Shown here: positions 59,208 to 64,000 of the stretch, one piece after another
Layout: every line of letters begins with the position of its first letter
Numbering within the stretch: position 1 is the stretch's first letter
NCBI RefSeq assembly: GCF_001939045.1
Contig: NZ_MKIM01000028.1
Coordinates: forward strand, 248,001 to 312,000
Direction: 5' to 3'
Source of the DNA: Rhizobium oryziradicis
Lineage (GTDB): Bacteria; Pseudomonadota; Alphaproteobacteria; Rhizobiales; Rhizobiaceae
Length of the DNA stretch: 64,000 bases
Position numbers and translations under genes: made by a program
Notes under the pieces: generated by a model
What the model saw: only the letters and a program-made list of their open reading frames with translations
Database searches by the model: none
What the model was told of the DNA's origin: nothing

Positions 59208-59228
59208 CCGGGGCTTTCGCCCCGGTTT
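59208..59228 (+). terminator. Hairpin after rplA (terminator or attenuator)
   Basis: CCGGGGC 59208-59214 pairs perfectly with GCCCCGG 59219-59225 over a TTTC loop, followed by only three T. It may reduce read-through into rplJ. Confidence 0.6.
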
Positions 59229-59229
59229 A

Positions 59230-59535
59230 ACGAATTTCCGCTCTTTCGGGGGCGGAAATGTCTGGTGTTAAAACCAGGCACTCCTGTCCGAGATTGTGGG
59301 TGGCCTTCGGGCCTTAATATTGACCCTCATGAGACGGGTGAGACTCGATTTTTTAAAGCGTCTGTAGACGGTTTTGGAAGTTCGGTTCGAGCCTTGTGAG
59401 CCTTGCGCCTGTTTGTTCAGTGCGAGGGGGCAGGAAACTCAAACGTCTCTAACGATCCTCTTTGAGGATATCGTAGGGGCAAAGGCAAACCCGGCGGGAT
59501 TGAAGTATACCAATCCTGCCTACTGGAGACAGACA
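59230..59535 (+). promoter_or_regulatory. rplJL leader region
   Basis: A 300-base untranslated stretch before rplJ, the usual place of the L10 leader to which L10-(L12) binds to repress its own translation. I see several short hairpins (for example GGTGGCCTTCGGGCC near 59303) but did not identify the conserved kink-turn with certainty. A frame open from 59374 is not supported by family N-termini. Confidence 0.5.
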
Positions 59536-60054
59536 GTGGAAAGAGCGGAAAAACGCGAATTCGTCACGGAACTGAACGAAGTCTTCAAGGCTTCTGGTTC
59601 GGTTGTCGTGGCCCACTATGCTGGTGTCACAGTTGCGCAGATGAACGACTTCCGTTCAAAAATGCGTGCTGCTGGCGGCACCGTCAAAGTCGCGAAGAAC
59701 CGTCTGGCCAAGATCGCTCTTCAGGGCACGGAGTCGGAAGAGATGTCAAATCTCTTCACCGGACAGACGCTGATTGCATACAGCGCCGATCCGATTACGG
59801 CTCCTAAGGTCGTCGTGGAATTCTCCAAGACCAATGACAAGCTCATTGTTCTCGGTGGTACCATGGGCGCAACATCCCTCAATGCCGAAGCAGTCAAGTC
59901 GCTTGCGACCCTGCCTTCGCTCGATGAGCTGCGTGCAAAGCTGCTGGGCATGATCCAGACGCCTGCAACGCGCATCGCAGGGGTTGTTCAAGCACCGGCA
60001 GCTCAGCTCGCCCGCGTGTTTGCGGCCTACGCCAAGAAGGACGAAGCCGCGTAA
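59536..60054 (+). CDS. rplJ: 50S ribosomal protein L10
   Basis: Base of the L7/L12 stalk. The 172 residues begin [17 protein letters not shown] (GTG start, GGAGAC upstream), contain [20 protein letters not shown] and [11 protein letters not shown], and end in the L12-binding helix. GTG 59536 gives the family start; the longer open frame runs into the leader. Confidence 0.97.
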   Translation: MERAEKREFVTELNEVFKASGSVVVAHYAGVTVAQMNDFRSKMRAAGGTVKVAKNRLAKIALQGTESEEMSNLFTGQTLIAYSADPITAPKVVVEFSKTNDKLIVLGGTMGATSLNAEAVKSLATLPSLDELRAKLLGMIQTPATRIAGVVQAPAAQLARVFAAYAKKDEAA

Positions 60055-60114
60055 GGCGGTTTTTCGCTGTTCATATTTAAACCAGTTCGAACTGAACACT
60101 AAAGGACGAATAAA

Positions 60115-60486
<372 letters not shown>

Positions 60487-60502
60487 GTACGACTTTACGT
60501 TG

Positions 60503-60530
60503 GGGAGAGAGTTTCATACTCTCTCCCTTT
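60503..60530 (+). terminator. Hairpin after rplL (attenuator)
   Basis: GGGAGAGAGT 60503-60512 pairs perfectly with ACTCTCTCCC 60518-60527 over a five-base loop, followed by TTT. It is in the position of the partial terminator known between rplL and rpoB in E. coli. Confidence 0.75.
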
Positions 60531-60550
60531 CCGTCTTGTTTTAGGAAGTC

Positions 60551-60586
60551 ATTACCCAAAAGTCCGTAAAACGACTTTTGGGTAAT
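60551..60586. repeat. Perfect 14-base inverted repeat between rplL and rpoB
   Basis: ATTACCCAAAAGTC 60551-60564 and GACTTTTGGGTAAT 60573-60586 are exact complements, separated by eight bases. No T-tract follows, so it is not an ordinary terminator. It may be an RNA processing hairpin or a protein-binding site. Confidence 0.8.
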
Positions 60587-60740
60587 GGGTTCTCAAGAGG
60601 ATGGTTCTCAAGACGTGCACCAGGCAATCCGGCCTGCGGCACCTATTTTGAACGAGATTGACGATCCATGATTGACGGAGCCCCCTGGCCAGGTGCTTCC
60701 GTCTGTTGCAGGCCCGGGTGCAAACTGACAAGGAGCGACG

Positions 60741-63700
60741 ATGGCTCAGACCCTTACCTTTAACGGTCGCAGGCGCGTACGCAAGTTTTTCGGAAAAATT
60801 CCAGAAGTTGCTGAGATGCCGAACCTTATTGAGGTTCAGAAGGCATCTTATGACCAGTTCCTCATGGTGGATGAGCCGCAAGGTGGTCGTCCAGACGAGG
60901 GACTTCAGACTGTTTTCAAATCAGTCTTCCCGATCACCGATTTTTCCGGTGCATCGATGTTGGAATTCGTATCCTACGAATTCGAGCCGCCAAAGTTTGA
61001 CGTTGATGAATGCCGTCAGCGCGATCTGACCTATGCTGCGCCGCTCAAGGTGACGCTGCGCCTCATCGTGTTTGATATTGATGAAGATACGGGCGCTCGC
61101 TCGATCAAGGACATCAAGGAACAGTCTGTCTACATGGGCGATATGCCTTTGATGACAAACAACGGTACCTTTATTGTGAACGGCACGGAACGCGTTATCG
61201 TTTCCCAGATGCACCGTTCTCCTGGCGTGTTTTTTGACCACGACAAGGGCAAGAGCCATTCGTCTGGCAAGTTGCTGTTTGCGGCTCGCGTCATTCCTTA
61301 CCGTGGTTCGTGGTTGGATATCGAGTTCGATGCCAAGGACGTTGTCCATGCACGCATCGACCGCCGCCGCAAGATTCCCGTCACATCGCTGTTGATGGCC
61401 TTGGGCATGGATGGGGAAGAGATTCTTTCCACATTCTATTCCAAGTCGAATTACAAGCGTGACGGCAAGCTGTGGCGCGTTCCTTTCAACCCGGAAACGT
61501 TGAAGGGCTCCAAGACGATCGTTGATCTGATCGATGCGGACAGCGGCGAAGTTGTTGTCGAAGCTGGCAAGAAGCTCACCCCACGTTTGCTTCGTCAGTT
61601 GCAGGACAAGGGTTTGAAGGCGCTTCAGGCAAGCGACGAAGACCTCTACGGCAACTATCTGGCCGAAGACATCGTCAATTTCGCAACCGGCGAGATTTAT
61701 CTCGAAGCTGGCGACGAGATCGACGAAAAGACCCTGCCGATCATCCTCGAAGCCGGATTTGAAGAAATTCCGGTTCTGGGTATCGACCATATCAACGTGG
61801 GTGCTTACATCCGCAACACGCTGGCCGTGGACAAGAACGAGAACCGTCAGGACGCTCTGTTCGATATCTACCGCGTGATGCGTCCGGGTGAGCCACCGAC
61901 CATGGATTCGGCAGAAGCCATGTTCAACTCGCTGTTCTTTGATAGCGAGCGCTATGACCTGTCCGCAGTTGGCCGCGTGAAGATGAACATGCGTCTTGAT
62001 CTTCAGGCCGAAGATACAGTTCGCGTGCTGCGCAAGGACGACATCCTGGCTGTGGTCAAGATGCTGGTTGAACTGCGCGACGGCAAGGGCGAGATCGACG
62101 ATATCGACAACCTCGGTAACCGTCGTGTTCGTTCTGTTGGTGAATTGATGGAGAACCAGTATCGTCTGGGTCTGCTGCGCATGGAGCGCGCCATCAAGGA
62201 ACGCATGTCGTCGATTGAAATCGACACTGTCATGCCGCAGGATCTGATCAACGCCAAGCCTGCTGCTGCTGCTGTTCGCGAATTCTTCGGTTCGTCTCAG
62301 CTCAGCCAGTTTATGGACCAGGTCAATCCGCTGTCGGAAATCACCCACAAGCGCCGTCTTTCGGCTCTTGGACCGGGCGGTTTGACACGCGAACGCGCTG
62401 GCTTTGAAGTGCGTGACGTGCATCCAACCCACTACGGTCGTATTTGCCCGATTGAAACACCGGAAGGTCCGAATATCGGTCTGATCAACTCTTTGGCGAC
62501 CTTTGCGCGCGTCAACAAGTATGGCTTTATTGAAAGCCCATACCGTAAGATCGTTGACGGCGTTGTGACCAAGGACGTACTTTATCTTTCCGCTATGGAA
62601 GAGGCAAAGTATTACGTGGCCCAGGCGAACTCTGAGCTGACCGCGGAAGGCCATTTCGTCGAAGAATTCGTCGTTTGCCGTCATGCTGGTGAAGTTATGT
62701 TGTCGCCACGTGACACCATCAACCTCATGGACGTTTCGCCAAAGCAGCTCGTGTCTGTTGCGGCTGCGCTCATTCCGTTCCTGGAAAACGACGACGCCAA
62801 CCGCGCTCTGATGGGCTCCAACATGCAGCGTCAGGCTGTGCCTTTGCTGCGCGCAGAAGCACCGTTTGTCGGTACCGGCATGGAGCCAATTGTTGCCCGT
62901 GACTCCGGTGCGGCTATTGGTGCCCGTCGTGGCGGCGTGGTCGACCTGGTTGATGCGACGCGTATCGTTATTCGCGCCACAGAAGACCTCGACCCTTCGA
63001 AGTCCGGCGTTGATATCTATCGCTTGCAGAAGTTCCAGCGCTCGAACCAGAACACCTGCGTTAACCAGCGTCCGCTGGTGTCCGTTGGCGACATTCTGAA
63101 CAAGGGCGATATCATCGCTGACGGTCCATCGACCGATCTGGGTGACTTGGCTCTTGGCCGTAACGCGCTGGTCGCGTTCATGCCTTGGAACGGTTACAAC
63201 TACGAAGACTCGATCCTGATGTCCGAGCGCATCGTGAGCGAAGACGTGTTCACGTCGATTCACATCGACGAGTTCGAAGTCATGGCCCGCGATACCAAGC
63301 TTGGTCCTGAAGAAATCACCCGCGATATTCCGAACGTATCGGAAGAAGCACTGCGCAACCTCGATGAAGCCGGTATTGTCTATATCGGTGCGGAAGTGCA
63401 GCCGGGCGACATTCTTGTTGGCAAGATCACACCAAAGGGCGAAAGCCCGATGACACCAGAAGAAAAGCTTCTGCGCGCCATCTTTGGTGAAAAGGCGTCT
63501 GACGTTCGCGATACATCCATGCGCATGCCTCCGGGCACGTTTGGTACCATTGTTGAAGTTCGTGTTTTCAACCGCCACGGCGTTGAAAAAGACGAGCGTG
63601 CAATGGCCATCGAGCGCGAAGAAATCGAGCGTCTCGCCAAGGACCGTGATGACGAACAGGCCATTCTCGACCGCAACGTTTACGGTCGTTTGATGGACAT

Positions 63701-64000
63701 GCTGCGTGGTCACGTTGCTATTGCTGGTCCTAAGGGCTTCAAGAAGGGCGTCGAGCTTTCCAACGCTGTGGTGTCGGAATATCCGCGTTCGCAATGGTGG
63801 ATGTTTGCTGTCGAAGACGAGAAGGCTCAGAGCGAGCTGGAAGCACTTCGCGGTCAGTACGACGAATCCAAGTCGCGCCTTGAACAGCGCTTCATGGACA
63901 AGGTCGAAAAGGTCCAGCGCGGCGACGAAATGCCTCCGGGCGTCATGAAGATGGTCAAGGTCTTTGTTGCTGTGAAGCGCAAGATCCAGCCAGGCGACAA
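60741..64000 (+). CDS. rpoB: DNA-directed RNA polymerase subunit beta, partial
   Basis: Catalytic beta subunit of RNA polymerase. 1086 codons are visible before the right edge. ATG 60741 follows AAGGAGCGACG. The rifampicin region ([20 protein letters not shown], then [13 protein letters not shown]) has the drug-sensitive Asp, His and Ser. Other conserved blocks: [16 protein letters not shown], the [19 protein letters not shown] region and [20 protein letters not shown]. Downstream rpoC is presumably outside the window. Confidence 0.98.
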   Translation, partial: MAQTLTFNGRRRVRKFFGKIPEVAEMPNLIEVQKASYDQFLMVDEPQGGRPDEGLQTVFKSVFPITDFSGASMLEFVSYEFEPPKFDVDECRQRDLTYAAPLKVTLRLIVFDIDEDTGARSIKDIKEQSVYMGDMPLMTNNGTFIVNGTERVIVSQMHRSPGVFFDHDKGKSHSSGKLLFAARVIPYRGSWLDIEFDAKDVVHARIDRRRKIPVTSLLMALGMDGEEILSTFYSKSNYKRDGKLWRVPFNPETLKGSKTIVDLIDADSGEVVVEAGKKLTPRLLRQLQDKGLKALQASDEDLYGNYLAEDIVNFATGEIYLEAGDEIDEKTLPIILEAGFEEIPVLGIDHINVGAYIRNTLAVDKNENRQDALFDIYRVMRPGEPPTMDSAEAMFNSLFFDSERYDLSAVGRVKMNMRLDLQAEDTVRVLRKDDILAVVKMLVELRDGKGEIDDIDNLGNRRVRSVGELMENQYRLGLLRMERAIKERMSSIEIDTVMPQDLINAKPAAAAVREFFGSSQLSQFMDQVNPLSEITHKRRLSALGPGGLTRERAGFEVRDVHPTHYGRICPIETPEGPNIGLINSLATFARVNKYGFIESPYRKIVDGVVTKDVLYLSAMEEAKYYVAQANSELTAEGHFVEEFVVCRHAGEVMLSPRDTINLMDVSPKQLVSVAAALIPFLENDDANRALMGSNMQRQAVPLLRAEAPFVGTGMEPIVARDSGAAIGARRGGVVDLVDATRIVIRATEDLDPSKSGVDIYRLQKFQRSNQNTCVNQRPLVSVGDILNKGDIIADGPSTDLGDLALGRNALVAFMPWNGYNYEDSILMSERIVSEDVFTSIHIDEFEVMARDTKLGPEEITRDIPNVSEEALRNLDEAGIVYIGAEVQPGDILVGKITPKGESPMTPEEKLLRAIFGEKASDVRDTSMRMPPGTFGTIVEVRVFNRHGVEKDERAMAIEREEIERLAKDRDDEQAILDRNVYGRLMDMLRGHVAIAGPKGFKKGVELSNAVVSEYPRSQWWMFAVEDEKAQSELEALRGQYDESKSRLEQRFMDKVEKVQRGDEMPPGVMKMVKVFVAVKRKIQPGD

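Noticed and set aside
60921..63794. 957-codon open frame opposite rpoB
   Set aside because: Same cause as at tuf. It has His/Asn/Val-rich, low-information sequence, and rpoB is unambiguous on the plus strand.

Overview
The window is a chromosomal segment of an alphaproteobacterium of the order Rhizobiales (Rhizobium/Agrobacterium-like). Supporting signs are the divK-pleD pair, the GAAC-N7-GAAC type LexA box, an RNase E with a long acidic insert in its S1 domain, the aroQ-accB-accC operon, an NDUFA12-type complex I protein, DUF2155 and DUF3572 proteins, and the gene order rlmB, tRNA-Tyr, tRNA-Gly, tuf, tRNA-Trp, secE, nusG, rplKAJL, rpoB. Almost all of it is core genome. I see no phage, insertion sequence, CRISPR array or obvious island.

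Layout. 1-3.5 kb (minus strand): a partial L,D-transpeptidase, SOS-controlled DNA polymerase IV, a HAD phosphatase-like protein and a DUF3572 protein. 3.6-5.3 kb (plus): divK-pleD, the cell-cycle and c-di-GMP module. 5.3-6.55 kb: a long non-coding gap holding a three-hairpin RNA gene in the position where I recall EcpR1 in Sinorhizobium, then rpmG. 6.8-13.8 kb (minus): an MFS transporter, a DUF983 protein, rnr and topA. 14-18.3 kb: a 64-residue protein, then dprA, plsY, a catalytically dead dihydroorotase and pyrB. 18.5-20.7 kb: aidB and an acetyltransferase. 20.9-23.8 kb: a chemoreceptor and ruvX. 23.9-33 kb: a UPF0173 hydrolase, gatCA with two acetyltransferases, a minus-strand lipid glycosylation operon (GT2, LAB_N protein, GT39), then gatB with two more acetyltransferases. 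33-38 kb: an NDUFA12 protein, a DUF2155 protein, aat, aroQ-accB-accC and a DsbA-like protein. 38-40 kb: an aminotransferase and an acetyltransferase.

40-50 kb holds RNase E with a structured leader, an AMIN-domain amidase, PBP1A, prfB with a programmed +1 frameshift, and a type-2 OMP decarboxylase. 50-53.7 kb holds a secreted protein, NAD kinase, two tandem identical tRNA-Thr genes, two small proteins and rlmB. 53.8-64 kb is the translation/transcription block from tRNA-Tyr to rpoB, which runs off the right edge. Between tuf and tRNA-Trp sit two less conserved secreted-protein genes, the first of which begins inside a copy of a palindromic intergenic repeat.

Nothing here is clearly a new defence or biosynthetic system. 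The points most worth checking are the pleD-rpmG RNA, the RNase E leader, the repeat that supplies the N-terminus of a cysteine-rich secreted protein, the pseudo-dihydroorotase together with the type-2 PyrF, the acetyltransferase pairs after both gat loci, and the perfect inverted repeat between rplL and rpoB.
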